Below, one piece after another: positions 1 to 8,010 of a stretch of DNA of 64,000 bases; the first letter of the stretch is position 1; the number at the start of each line of letters is the position of its first letter. The stretch is from contig OZ220724.1 in the NCBI GenBank assembly GCA_965116715.1, forward strand, positions 1,550,001 to 1,614,000. The letters run 5' to 3'. The notes under the pieces were generated by a model. It made no database searches, was not told where the DNA came from, and was given only the letters and a program-made list of their open reading frames with translations. The translations under genes were made by a program, and so were the position numbers. Source of the stretch: Poriferisodalis sp965116715 (GTDB lineage Bacteria; Actinomycetota; Acidimicrobiia; Acidimicrobiales; Poriferisodalaceae).

Positions 1-2
1 GC

Positions 3-326
3 TGGCTGCCGTTCTTCCTGGAAGTGCTCGACCACCAGATGGCCGAGACGGCGCCCAACGAGCTGGCGGAGCTGTCGATGCTGCCGTCGGATTACTTCCG
101 GCGGCAGTTCTACGGCTGCTTCTGGTTCGAGCGATCAACGGTTCGGCCCACGCTCGAATACGTGGGCGCGCAATCGCTGATGTTCGAGACGGACTTCCCG
201 CACCCCACCTGCCTGTATCCCCGCGACGATCATGACTTGGCCAGGGCGCTCGAAGGGATCCCCCGCGAAGACGTCGAACGCATCATGTCGCTCAACGCAG
301 CCGAGCTGTACCGCATCGACATCTGA
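3..326 (+). CDS. Amidohydrolase (ACMSD-like) C-terminal part, cut by window edge
   Basis: The reading frame is open from the window start, so only the last 107 residues are present. It begins with WLPFFLE and contains FETDFPHP. These match the C-terminal part of amidohydrolase_2 (ACMSD/LigW-like) TIM-barrel metal hydrolases, in which the Asp of the TDFPH/SDYPH motif is an active-site residue. The helical tail with LARALEGIPREDVERIMSLN followed by AAELY is also characteristic of the family. Such enzymes decarboxylate or hydrolyse small carboxylated substrates; the substrate here cannot be read. The stop at 324-326 is followed by a non-coding stretch, so the gene is the last of its transcription unit. 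Confidence 0.8.
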   Translation, partial: WLPFFLEVLDHQMAETAPNELAELSMLPSDYFRRQFYGCFWFERSTVRPTLEYVGAQSLMFETDFPHPTCLYPRDDHDLARALEGIPREDVERIMSLNAAELYRIDI

Positions 327-559
327 CACCAACCCATAGGCGGCGGTAGCCGCACAATGCGCCGTAGTATTCGTCGCCTTGGCCGCTGGAACGTCCTCCT
401 CAGCTGTTGTCGATGACGAGGTTGAAGAGGTTGCCATCAGGGGCGCGATGATCCTGCCTGGCACGGCTTGGCCCTCAGCATTGTAGAGAGAGCTTTCAGC
501 GGCCTCAGTCCCGGTCGCTGCCACACCCCGAACACAGACGCGCACGTATCGGACAGGGG
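327..559. other. Intergenic stretch, no gene recognised
   Basis: This 233-base stretch lies between the 3' end of the amidohydrolase (plus strand) and the 3' end of the lipoprotein gene (minus strand). It is a convergent intergenic region where terminators would be expected. The short ORFs here overlap one another in several frames and resemble no family. No convincing hairpin with a T-run was seen. Confidence 0.4.
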
Positions 560-1780
560 TCACTGCCGACAGCCAGCAGGGATCCAGTACTTCTCGCCGC
601 TTCCACGTTCGGCTGCTGTGTCGGCAGCGTCGAGGGCTGCCGCTGCGGCTGTGTCGAGGGCGTCGTAGAGCGTGATGAGGCGTTCTGAGTCACCGTTTCC
701 GAGCATCTCACGGCGCAAGTTACGCAGCGTGGCTGCATGACTGCCGGGCAGCAATATCACGTAGCGGTCCCAAGCGGCGCGGTCGTCGGGGCGGGTCTTC
801 ACGGTCGCGAGACGCTCGACGGCCTGCTGGACAGCAGGGGCATCTAGGTCGGAGAACGTCTCGAACGCTTCGCCAGCGGCTATTTCGATGCGAGCCTCCG
901 CCTTCCATTCGAGCACCAGTTCCGTGACCCGAGAGACATTGCCTTCTGGATGCCGCGAATGGCGGGGGTCTGACTCGTCCAGAGTCACAGCAGTCGCAAA
1001 TGCCGCTGCGCGTTCGTCCTGCGTTTCCGCGGGCAGGAGCCTCAAGTAGCCATCCACGTCCCAAGCGTTCAGACGCTGCAATGTTGCCTGTGCAACCCGA
1101 CGGTCTGGGATCGCAGTTGCCGGTGCCGAAGCAGCCCACGCGGCCGTGTCAAACCGGCACTGCGGTACAGCCACCACGGCCTGGGCGGCTGTCAAGCCGC
1201 ACGCTTCGTTGAGTGCCGCGGCCTGCACGATGTCGACCAGATCCGGCATGAACGTGGCGTATACGTCCGCGGCCGCACAGCGGAACCCGAGACCGTGGTC
1301 GCCAAAGACCGGTGCGCCGTCCGGGCCTGGACCAGCCAAGAAATGCGCGACCTCGTGCAGCACCGTAACCGTGTCTGTCGGGTCGCTGACGCAGATCGCG
1401 TGTGAGCCGTGATCGGCTGCACCCGCAGCGTTGCCGCAGTGCTCGCCGCCAGCACGCACCGACGGCACCGGACCCGCACCGAACTCGCGCCACACCAGCC
1501 GCACGAGCAATCGGGCATCCCCGAGGCTGAGCAGATGTGCGCCAGCGGCTCCGATCTCGGCGGCATCGCCGTAAGCAAGATCACCGAACAGGCACTGCTC
1601 CCAGCCGTATGCGTCCCACGTCTGCGCGAACTCAGCGGCACAGCGCGGCTCCGGCTCGGAAACAGCCATCGTGGTCGGCATCGCTTCAGCAGTCGTAACG
1701 TCGCTGTTAGCAGCGCACGCCGATGCACTCAGCATGATCGCGACCGCCAAACTGAAGAGCCGATGCCTGCGAATGATCAA
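560..1780 (-). CDS. Putative lipoprotein with HExxH zinc-protease-like motif
   Basis: A 406-residue protein. Residues 1-22 form a lipoprotein-type signal (positive MIIRRHR, hydrophobic core, then SASAC with Cys22), so it is probably anchored to the outer face of the membrane. HEVAH at residues 142-146, with a downstream His near 162 (DHGLGF), looks like a gluzincin/metzincin-type zinc site; no named family is recognised. Several Cys residues suggest disulphides. The start is a TTG at 1778-1780, only about seven bases from the IS630 end at 1788. The natural promoter, and possibly the real start, have been separated from the gene. The rest of the coding sequence is open. Function unknown. Confidence 0.65.
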   Translation of the reverse strand: MIIRRHRLFSLAVAIMLSASACAANSDVTTAEAMPTTMAVSEPEPRCAAEFAQTWDAYGWEQCLFGDLAYGDAAEIGAAGAHLLSLGDARLLVRLVWREFGAGPVPSVRAGGEHCGNAAGAADHGSHAICVSDPTDTVTVLHEVAHFLAGPGPDGAPVFGDHGLGFRCAAADVYATFMPDLVDIVQAAALNEACGLTAAQAVVAVPQCRFDTAAWAASAPATAIPDRRVAQATLQRLNAWDVDGYLRLLPAETQDERAAAFATAVTLDESDPRHSRHPEGNVSRVTELVLEWKAEARIEIAAGEAFETFSDLDAPAVQQAVERLATVKTRPDDRAAWDRYVILLPGSHAATLRNLRREMLGNGDSERLITLYDALDTAAAAALDAADTAAERGSGEKYWIPAGCRQ

Positions 1781-1787
1781 GAATCTA

Positions 1788-2999
1788 GTGCCGTGTCAGG
1801 CAACGTTTGGGGTGCGTGTCCGCGTGTGGGGTGTCGGGTTGTGGTGCGATTGGGTGCATGGCTGGGCGTGTTCGTGTGAGGGAGATCGATTCGGGTGAGG
1901 GCAGTCGGCTGTTGAGGCTGGTGCGCCGTTCGTCGGGGTCGGTGGTGACGTGGAGGAGAGCGCAGATCGTGTTGTGGTCCGCGCAGGGCATGGATGTGGG
2001 CCAGATCGCTGCGTTGGCGTTCACGTCCGAGGACCGGGCTCGGGAGGTGATCCACAATTTCAACGCCGACGGGTTCGACTCGCTGTATCCGAAGTACGCG
2101 GGAGGCCGCCCGCCGCGGTTCGGCGCGGCCCAGCGCGCCGAGATCAAGCGCATCGCTGTGGGGCGGCCCGCTGATCGCGGGCTGCCGTTCTCGACGTGGT
2201 CGTTGTCCAAGCTCGCTGAGCACCTGGTCGCAAAGGGGGTGGTCGACGACATCAGCCATGAGGGCCTGCGGGTCCTGCTCCGCGAGGAGGGTGTCTCCTT
2301 TCAAGCGCTGAAGACCTTCAAGGCGTCCAACGACCCTGATTTCGAGGCGAAGAAGAACCGGATCCTGGCGCTGTATGACATCGCTGACGGCAAGACCGAT
2401 CCCGAGCCCGGCGACCCGTCGGTGGTGTTGTGCATGGACGAGTTCGGGCCGCTCAATCTCCGGCCGCACCCGGGCAAGCAGTGGGCGCCCGTCGGCGGCC
2501 GCCTCAAGGACCCCCATCGGGCGCCGCGGCGGCGGCGCAGGGCGACCTACAACCGCCCCCACGGCGTGCGCCACCTGCTCGCTGCCTACGACCTGACCGC
2601 CGACAAGCTCTACGGGCACATGAAAAAACGCAAGGGCCGCACCCAGTTCCTGGAGTTCTGCCGCTACCTGCGCACCCTGTACCCGCCCGAGGTGCGCATC
2701 GGCATCGTGCTCGACAACTGGTCACCGCACCGCAGCACCAATGCCGACCCCCGCGTCGGCAACTGGGCCGAGGCCAACAACGTCGAACTCGCCTACACCC
2801 CCCACTACGCGTCGTGGCTGAACCGCATCGAAGCCCACTTCCAAGCCCTGCGCTACTTCTGCGTCGACGGCACCGACCACCCCACCCACGCCGAGCAGGC
2901 CTCGATCATCCGCCGCTACATCCGCTGGCGAAACAACAACGCCGCCGACAAAGCACTCAACGACATCGTCAACCGCGCAAACGTTTGCTGACGCGGCAC
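1788..2999 (+). mobile_element. IS630-family insertion sequence (complete, TA target)
   Basis: A 1212-bp element flanked by TA on both sides (1786-1787 and 3000-3001), the target duplication expected of IS630/Tc1-mariner transposons. Its ends are imperfect inverted repeats of about 26 bp: the left begins GTGCCGTGTCAGGCAACGTT and the right, read inward, GTGCCGCGTCAGCAAACGTT. One full-length transposase gene lies inside. Intact ends and an open transposase frame suggest a recent and possibly active insertion. It lies immediately upstream of the lipoprotein gene. Confidence 0.9.
1858..2991 (+). CDS. IS630-family transposase
   Basis: A 377-residue DDE transposase that cuts and joins the ends of its element into TA sites. 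An N-terminal helix-turn-helix region (residues about 10-75, VTWRRAQIVLWSAQGMDVGQ) would bind the terminal repeats. The catalytic triad is readable: Asp194 in CMDEFGP, Asp286 in VLDNWSPH and Glu325 in LNRIEAHF, with 38 residues between the last two as expected for IS630. The ATG at 1858 gives the family length; the frame is open further upstream to 1807. A basic insert RRRRR lies in the catalytic domain. The stop lies within the right terminal repeat. Confidence 0.92.
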   Translation: MAGRVRVREIDSGEGSRLLRLVRRSSGSVVTWRRAQIVLWSAQGMDVGQIAALAFTSEDRAREVIHNFNADGFDSLYPKYAGGRPPRFGAAQRAEIKRIAVGRPADRGLPFSTWSLSKLAEHLVAKGVVDDISHEGLRVLLREEGVSFQALKTFKASNDPDFEAKKNRILALYDIADGKTDPEPGDPSVVLCMDEFGPLNLRPHPGKQWAPVGGRLKDPHRAPRRRRRATYNRPHGVRHLLAAYDLTADKLYGHMKKRKGRTQFLEFCRYLRTLYPPEVRIGIVLDNWSPHRSTNADPRVGNWAEANNVELAYTPHYASWLNRIEAHFQALRYFCVDGTDHPTHAEQASIIRRYIRWRNNNAADKALNDIVNRANVC

Positions 3000-3001
3000 T
3001 A

Positions 3002-3146
3002 GTTGAGTGTCTCCCCGCCGGTTCGCTGCCTCGGCGTTGTCGCTTGATAGGAGCGTGAACTCCTCCCCTTGGGGATGGCCCGACGCATGTGTGCGCATCG
3101 CCGGACCTCAGCTTGTCACACGTCATGGACCCAGGAGGAAGCGCTG
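3002..3146 (+). other. Non-coding left end of IS110 element, candidate bridge-RNA region
   Basis: A 145-base stretch between the IS630 right end and the IS110 transposase ATG. It holds no gene. It contains small foldable segments: CGCA-TGTG-TGCG at about 3083-3094, and GGAG/CTCC around 3050-3064. Members of the IS110 group carry a structured guide (bridge) RNA in the non-coding end next to the recombinase gene, so this is where one would be encoded. The exact left boundary of the element is not visible. Part of this stretch may belong to the older flank of the IS630 insertion. Confidence 0.35.
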
Positions 3147-4163
3147 ATGGCAGTCATCGGGATCGATTCCCACAAGGACACCCTGGCCGCGTGCGTCGTC
3201 GACGCCGCGGGCCGCCCTGGAGGGCATCGCAGCTTCGCGAACACACCCGCCGGTTACGCCGAGCTGGCCTGCTGGGCGCAAGCCCACGGCGCGGATCGGG
3301 TCGCGATCGAGGGGTCCGGCAACTACGGGCGGCCCGCCGCGGTGATGCTGGCCGGCGCCGGCTGGGACGTCGTCGAGGTTCCCCCGCAGATGACCGCAGC
3401 TGCTCGCCGCTCCCAGCGCACCCGCACCAAGACCGATCCCGGCGACGCTCTGGCGATCGCACGCATCGGCCAACGAGACGCCGACCTGCCCCCGCCGCGC
3501 CCCCACGGCGACACCGAGGAACTGCGCTGTCTGGTGCGCTACCGGCGAGAGATCGTCGCCGACCGCACCCGCCAGATCAACCGCCTCCACGCCGATCTCG
3601 AACAGCTCCGGCCCGGCTACCACCACCGCACCGGACCGCTGCGCACCCCAGCCGCCCTTGAACGCGCCAGCCGCATGCTGCGCGGCGACCACAGCGCACG
3701 CGCCCAGATCGCCCGCAGCCGCATCAAGACCCTGCGCTCGGTGGGACGCACCATCGACAGCCTCGCAGCTGAGATCCGCGACGCCGTCAACGCCACCGGC
3801 ACCACCCTGCGCGACATCGACGGCGTCGGCGACCTCGTCGCCGCCGACATCCTCACCGAGACCGGCGACCCCACACGATTCGGGACCAAAGCAGCGTTCG
3901 CCATGGCCAACGGCACCGCACCCATCGAAGCCAGCTCCGGACGCGTCCGACGCCACCGCCTCAACCGCGGCGGCAACCGCCAGCTCAACAAAGCCATCCA
4001 CACCGCCGCCCTCGCCCAGATCTCCCGACCCGGCACCGAAGGCCGCACCTACTACGAACGCTGCCTCGGCCGCGGCAAGACCAAACGAGAAGCCATCCGC
4101 AACCTCAAACGACGCATCTCAGACCGAATCTGGACCCACCTCAACACCGGGCCCTTGACATAG
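3147..4163 (+). CDS. IS110-family DEDD transposase (recombinase)
   Basis: A 338-residue IS110 recombinase. The N-terminal RuvC-like domain shows the acidic tetrad: Asp7 (IGIDSHKDT), Glu55 (AIEGSGNYG), Asp97 and Asp100 (TDPGDA). The C-terminal transposase_20 domain has the helix-hairpin-helix-like DGVGDLVAADIL and the serine-containing IEASSGRVRRHRLNRGG, the probable catalytic Ser region. The ATG at 3147 has a strong ribosome-binding site (AGGAGGA, 8 bases upstream) and gives the family length; an upstream in-frame start at 3069 is less likely. IS110 elements lack clear terminal inverted repeats, and none was found. Confidence 0.92.
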   Translation: MAVIGIDSHKDTLAACVVDAAGRPGGHRSFANTPAGYAELACWAQAHGADRVAIEGSGNYGRPAAVMLAGAGWDVVEVPPQMTAAARRSQRTRTKTDPGDALAIARIGQRDADLPPPRPHGDTEELRCLVRYRREIVADRTRQINRLHADLEQLRPGYHHRTGPLRTPAALERASRMLRGDHSARAQIARSRIKTLRSVGRTIDSLAAEIRDAVNATGTTLRDIDGVGDLVAADILTETGDPTRFGTKAAFAMANGTAPIEASSGRVRRHRLNRGGNRQLNKAIHTAALAQISRPGTEGRTYYERCLGRGKTKREAIRNLKRRISDRIWTHLNTGPLT

Positions 4164-4420
4164 GAGCTCACCTAGCCGTACACCTTCTCCGTGGTTGCCG
4201 GCAACACCCACGGCGACTCGGAGCCGTCGGCAGCCACACCACCAATGTGCCTCGGAGGCGGCCTCCTCCCCAGAGACAACTAGCGCATCCGCACTGCCGT
4301 CGATCAGGCGAACGGCCTTAGTGAATAGCCCGAAGCAGGACAGACCGTGACGGCCTTCAAAGTTGTTGAGTCAGCGGTACCCCTTCTCGGCGGTGTTGAC
4401 AGGGGCATTCGGAAATGGGG
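4164..4420. other. IS110 right flank, no gene recognised
   Basis: This 257-base stretch holds the right end of the IS110 element at its start, then undefined sequence. On the minus strand a short open tail ending at a TAG near 4172 reads like protein (ending WVLPATTEKVYG). It may be the remnant of a gene broken by the insertions, but it is too short to identify. No promoter or RNA gene is evident. Confidence 0.3.
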
Positions 4421-4699
4421 CTAGGCGAACTGCAGGCTCTGGCCCATTGACCTGATCTGCTCCAGGCCGCCGTCGTCGGGTATCTCGCCGAAATACCTGG
4501 CATGGGTCACCTTCACGTCCTCAATGGACCGCGACCCGAGAAGGACGACCTCTATGGATGGCCTGTCCTTGTACTCCTGCTCCTTCTGGAAGTAGGCCTC
4601 CAAGGCCGCTTCGGCCTCTGCGGCGCTGTACTTCGGCATATCGACCAGCGACCGCGAGTCGCTGTCGTAGACCACCAAGAAGTACGTCACATCACTCAT
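4421..4699 (-). CDS. Small protein downstream of RelA/SpoT-like gene, candidate antitoxin
   Basis: A 92-residue acidic protein starting MSDVTYFLVVYDSDSRSL. It shows a beta strand, a helix rich in Ala/Glu (YSAAEAEAALEAYFQKEQ) and then strands (IEVVLLGSRS). The ATG at 4699 has GAGG 7-10 bases upstream; a longer open frame to 4822 runs over the upstream gene and is rejected. It follows the RelA/SpoT-like gene by 16 bases on the same strand, so the two are almost certainly co-transcribed. No family is recognised. By analogy with toxSAS toxin-antitoxin operons it could neutralise the synthetase; that is inference from position only. Confidence 0.6.
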   Translation of the reverse strand: MSDVTYFLVVYDSDSRSLVDMPKYSAAEAEAALEAYFQKEQEYKDRPSIEVVLLGSRSIEDVKVTHARYFGEIPDDGGLEQIRSMGQSLQFA

Positions 4700-4715
4700 G
4701 GGTTGCCTCGCATGG

Positions 4716-5465
4716 CTAGCCGGCGATGGTAATGGTCCGGTCCTCGAAGACGAAGGCGGCCTCCCCACCCGTCGACTCCGCGGCCTCCATGGACTGTACG
4801 AGCCTATCCCTGAAGCTGGCAAGCCTTTCCATCTGTGAACCTGATGGCTTCATCCCCGCATCCTCCTCGTAGCCCCAGTCCGACGCCCAACGGTAGAAGT
4901 CGGCGACTCCCGGTCCGATCTGGTCACTTCGGTACTCCTCGCTCTTTAGCCCCATGTCTTCCATCCACTGTGCCCACCAGTGCTGGCGAGGCGTGCGAAG
5001 TTGCACCTCAATGTTGAGTCCCTGGTAGGGGGTGATCAAGTGCACGGCGCGGTATCCAGTGGGACGGGGGTTTGTCACGTAGTCGATGATCCTTGGAGGC
5101 TTGGCGTTGCGGCGGATGGCGTTTCTCCTGAGCCGTTGACCCACTTCATGGACAGCAGCAAGGGACGGAAGCACCGCGCGGCAGCCTCCAATGTCTCCCA
5201 TGGAGGACAGCCGCATGGAGGGGAGCCGCTCGAGCTTGTCGACGATAGAAGAGGTCCGCTTGGTGCGGTTGGTGATCTCCGCTCTATAGCCCAGCGCCGA
5301 GATGGACGACTCCAGCCCCGCCCTCGCCGACCTCAACGCCTGCCCATGGGCGACTCTGAAGCCGTGGACTATCTGCTCGGCCTCGGCCAGGTTCATGTTC
5401 CCGTGATTGGCAAGCCCCGCGAGCCTTCGGCCGGCCTTATCGATCTGAGTCTTGCTCGGCCCCAT
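4716..5465 (-). CDS. Small RelA/SpoT-domain nucleotide pyrophosphotransferase (toxSAS-like)
   Basis: A 249-residue protein consisting of a single RelA/SpoT synthetase domain, with no HD hydrolase, TGS or ACT domain. Readable motifs: YRAEITNRTKRTSS (residues 60-73, ATP-binding basic loop), MGDIGGCR (89-96, Mg-binding Asp91), DYVTNPRPTGYRAVHL (128-143, G-loop with Tyr138) and IEVQLRTP (152-159, Glu153 and Gln155). Enzymes of this kind transfer pyrophosphate from ATP to GDP/GTP (alarmone) or, in toxSAS toxins, to other nucleotides or tRNA. The start is uncertain: ATG 5465 is used here, GTG 5531 is possible, and a TTG at 5567 would overlap the divergent gene. Confidence 0.82.
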   Translation of the reverse strand: MGPSKTQIDKAGRRLAGLANHGNMNLAEAEQIVHGFRVAHGQALRSARAGLESSISALGYRAEITNRTKRTSSIVDKLERLPSMRLSSMGDIGGCRAVLPSLAAVHEVGQRLRRNAIRRNAKPPRIIDYVTNPRPTGYRAVHLITPYQGLNIEVQLRTPRQHWWAQWMEDMGLKSEEYRSDQIGPGVADFYRWASDWGYEEDAGMKPSGSQMERLASFRDRLVQSMEAAESTGGEAAFVFEDRTITIAG

Positions 5466-5566
5466 GAGGTCGGCGAACGTAGCAGCCCCATCCAGGAACG
5501 TCGACTGAATTCCCGTTCCTTGACGCCTCACGAGTCGCCGAGCCGACACTGGGCTAGAACAGCGCA

Positions 5567-6748
5567 ATGAAGTTCGGGATCTTCTACGAGCTGTCGGTGC
5601 CGCGGCCCTTCAGCCGGGTCAACGAGTGGCTGACCTACCACAACGCGCTGGAGCAGTGCCGCGTGGCCGACGAGGTGGGCTTCGATCATGTGTGGGCGGT
5701 GGAGCACCACTTCCTGGAGGAGTACTCGCACTGCCCCGCGCCCGAGGTGTTTTTGACGGCGGTGGCCGCGCAAACCCGGCGCATCCGGGTGGGCCACGGT
5801 GCCGTGGTGTGCGTGCCCGAGATGAACAACCCCATCCGGGTGGCCGAGCGAGCGGCAGCGCTGGACATCATCTCGAACGGACGGCTCGAGCTGGGCACCG
5901 CAAGGTCGAGCACGTGGACCGAGCTGGGCGGGTTCTGCGCCGACCCCGACGACACGAAGAAGACGTGGGACGAGTTCGTGCGGGTGATCCCGCAGATGTG
6001 GACCGAAGACGACTTCGGTTGGGAGGGCGCCAGATTTGAAATGCCAGCTCGAAATGTCATCCCCAAGCCGTTCCAGGAACCGCACCCGCCGATGTGGGTA
6101 ACCGTGACCACGCCGGGCACCGAACTGGACGCTGCAGAGCGAGGGTTGGGGTGCCTAGGGGTGAGCGCGGCCCCGTTCGCCGAGCAGGAACGGCGCACCG
6201 CCGAGTACTACCGCCGGGTGGCCGACTGCGATCCGGTGGGCAGCTTCGTGAACGACCAGGTCCACACGCTGAACTTCCTGTACTGCCACGAGGACTACCG
6301 CCAGGCGGCAGCGCTGGGTTTGTCGATGGTGGGGGCGTTCAGCATGTCGAACGCCCACCTGTACTTCACCCGTGAGGCGTACCCGACACGGGCGTACCAG
6401 ACGCTCGGCAACGCGGGTGCCGCACTGCGCAGCCGCGGGACCCCGAATGGCAGCGCGCCTGCCGATGACCCGAGCGCGGCCAAGGGCTTGCCCGAGGGCG
6501 TCGGCATCGGCGACCCCGACCACCTCGTGCGGACCATCCGCAAGTGGGAGGACGTGGGCGTGACCGGCATCAACTTCCTGCTCAACGCCATGGAGATGAT
6601 CCCCCAGCAGCAGGTGCTCGACAGCCTGCGGCTGTTCGCGACCGAGGTGATCCCGCAGTTCCAGTCACCCGCCGAGCGGGCCGAGCGAGTGCAGGCACCC
6701 ACCACCGTGCCCGATGTCGACGCCGAGCCGGCGGGGACCGGCCGATGA
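5567..6748 (+). CDS. LLM-class (luciferase-like) flavin-dependent oxidoreductase
   Basis: A 393-residue bacterial-luciferase-like TIM-barrel monooxygenase. The N-terminus MKFGIFYELSVPRPF, VWAVEHHFLEEYSHCPAPEV, and the stretch with RVAERAAALDIISNGRLELG are classical LLM signatures. Enzymes of this type oxidise substrates with FMNH2 or F420H2; the substrate is unknown. Compared with a minimal LLM protein it has an extended C-terminal part (residues about 290-393) with a Pro/Thr-rich tail. The stop overlaps the next start as ATGA, so it is translationally coupled to the acetoacetate-decarboxylase-like gene. Confidence 0.9.
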   Translation: MKFGIFYELSVPRPFSRVNEWLTYHNALEQCRVADEVGFDHVWAVEHHFLEEYSHCPAPEVFLTAVAAQTRRIRVGHGAVVCVPEMNNPIRVAERAAALDIISNGRLELGTARSSTWTELGGFCADPDDTKKTWDEFVRVIPQMWTEDDFGWEGARFEMPARNVIPKPFQEPHPPMWVTVTTPGTELDAAERGLGCLGVSAAPFAEQERRTAEYYRRVADCDPVGSFVNDQVHTLNFLYCHEDYRQAAALGLSMVGAFSMSNAHLYFTREAYPTRAYQTLGNAGAALRSRGTPNGSAPADDPSAAKGLPEGVGIGDPDHLVRTIRKWEDVGVTGINFLLNAMEMIPQQQVLDSLRLFATEVIPQFQSPAERAERVQAPTTVPDVDAEPAGTGR

Positions 6749-7554
6749 TCTCGGGAACGGCATCGGTAGACGAACTGGCCGCTGGCGCGCCCGAGATCTC
6801 TGCATTCGGCACAGAGTCGGTGCGCCTCGGCGGGGTGACGGGCCTGTCACTGGTCGCCGAGCTGCGTCGCCCGGCGCGTGAAGCAGTGCTGCCGCCAGGA
6901 CTGCACCCCATCGTGCCGCCTGCCATGTCGCTGCTTGCGTGGGATGTCACCGAATCGTCGTGGGGTCCATTCGCTGCGGCCTTCGTCAGGATCGTCTGTC
7001 GCAGCGGGGCTCGAGCCCGCACGTTCTGCGCAGGAGCGGCGGCATCAACGGAGGCCGCAACGGCAGGTCTGCGCAGCGAGCTGGGCTTTCCGGCACAGCA
7101 CGCGCAGGTGACGTTGCGCCGCCACTATGACGAGGTCGACCTGAACGTCACGGCGCTCGGCGGCCGTCAGGACGATGGCGTCGATATGACCGTCGCGTCG
7201 GCCGGCAACGGCGCAGCGGCTCCAGCCGGCACAGGGACGATGCTCGAGCTGAGCGCCCTCGACCCGGACCCGCTGTCGGTGGGCGATCTCCAGCACGTCG
7301 GTTCGATGAACCTGGCGCACACGCCGATGGGACTCCGGCTCGTCCAGGTCGAGACGCATCACGAGCCATCGCGCGTCGAGCGGCTGGCCGCTCGCATCGA
7401 CGCATTCGACGCAGCCGCCTGGGGGCAGCCGCTGCTGGATCCGTACTGGGTCGTGAGCTGCTCGGTGTCGCTGGAGGACATCGAGATCCCGCCGATCCGC
7501 TTCGTCTGCGATCCTGCCAAGCCCGCTGCGGAGGGAACCGAACGGGTGCAGTAG
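6745..7554 (+). CDS. Acetoacetate decarboxylase-like protein
   Basis: A 269-residue protein resembling the acetoacetate decarboxylase (ADC) beta-cone family: LPPGLHPIVPPAMSLLAWDV near the N-terminus, WGPFAAAFVRIVCRSG, and a C-terminal WVVSCSVSLEDIEIPPIRF. No catalytic Lys in the usual EKK context is obvious, so it may be a non-decarboxylating ADC-superfamily enzyme. The ATG at 6745 overlaps the upstream LLM stop by four bases. The following VOC gene starts 11 bases after its stop, giving a three-gene operon that probably degrades or modifies a carbonyl-containing compound. Confidence 0.65.
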   Translation: MISGTASVDELAAGAPEISAFGTESVRLGGVTGLSLVAELRRPAREAVLPPGLHPIVPPAMSLLAWDVTESSWGPFAAAFVRIVCRSGARARTFCAGAAASTEAATAGLRSELGFPAQHAQVTLRRHYDEVDLNVTALGGRQDDGVDMTVASAGNGAAAPAGTGTMLELSALDPDPLSVGDLQHVGSMNLAHTPMGLRLVQVETHHEPSRVERLAARIDAFDAAAWGQPLLDPYWVVSCSVSLEDIEIPPIRFVCDPAKPAAEGTERVQ

Positions 7555-7565
7555 CGTCCGCGGCC

Positions 7566-7982
7566 ATGAGCGAGACGGCAGAGGAGACGCCGGACGGCAG
7601 CGCGGACAGCCCGCAGTTGCGGGCCGTGGGCGTGACGATCGACTGCGCCGACCCGGAGCGCATTGCCGATTTCTGGCAGGCGGCCATCGGGTTCAGCACG
7701 CGGGTCGGCAACGGTCGCCCGTACATCACGCTGTCCGAAGCGGGCGGCGGCCGCATGCTGAACCACCTGACCATCCAGCGAGTGCCCGAGGCCAAGACGG
7801 CGAAGCTGCGCGCCCATCTCGATCTGTTCACCCGCGACATGGACACCGAGGTCGCACGGCTGGTCACGCTCGGCGCGACCGTGCTGGTGCCCGCTGCCGA
7901 GGAGACCGCTGGTCACCTGGGCTTCCGGGCCACGGTCATGGCCGACCCCGAGGGCTCAGAGTTCTGCGTCGTCTCCCGCTGA
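7566..7982 (+). CDS. VOC-superfamily (glyoxalase-like) protein
   Basis: A 138-residue single VOC module of the Glyoxalase_6 type: VTIDCADPERIADFWQAAIG at the start, then HLDLFTRDMDTEVARLVTLG, and MADPEGSEFCVV at the end. Such domains bind a metal and act as lyases, dioxygenases or binding proteins; the substrate is unknown. The His in LRAHLDL and the Glu in GSEFCVV are the probable metal ligands. It is the last gene of the LLM/ADC/VOC operon and is convergent with the next gene, only 28 bases away. Confidence 0.82.
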   Translation: MSETAEETPDGSADSPQLRAVGVTIDCADPERIADFWQAAIGFSTRVGNGRPYITLSEAGGGRMLNHLTIQRVPEAKTAKLRAHLDLFTRDMDTEVARLVTLGATVLVPAAEETAGHLGFRATVMADPEGSEFCVVSR

Positions 7983-8010
7983 GCCCTTCGGCCGCAGAGG
8001 CATTCGAGGC

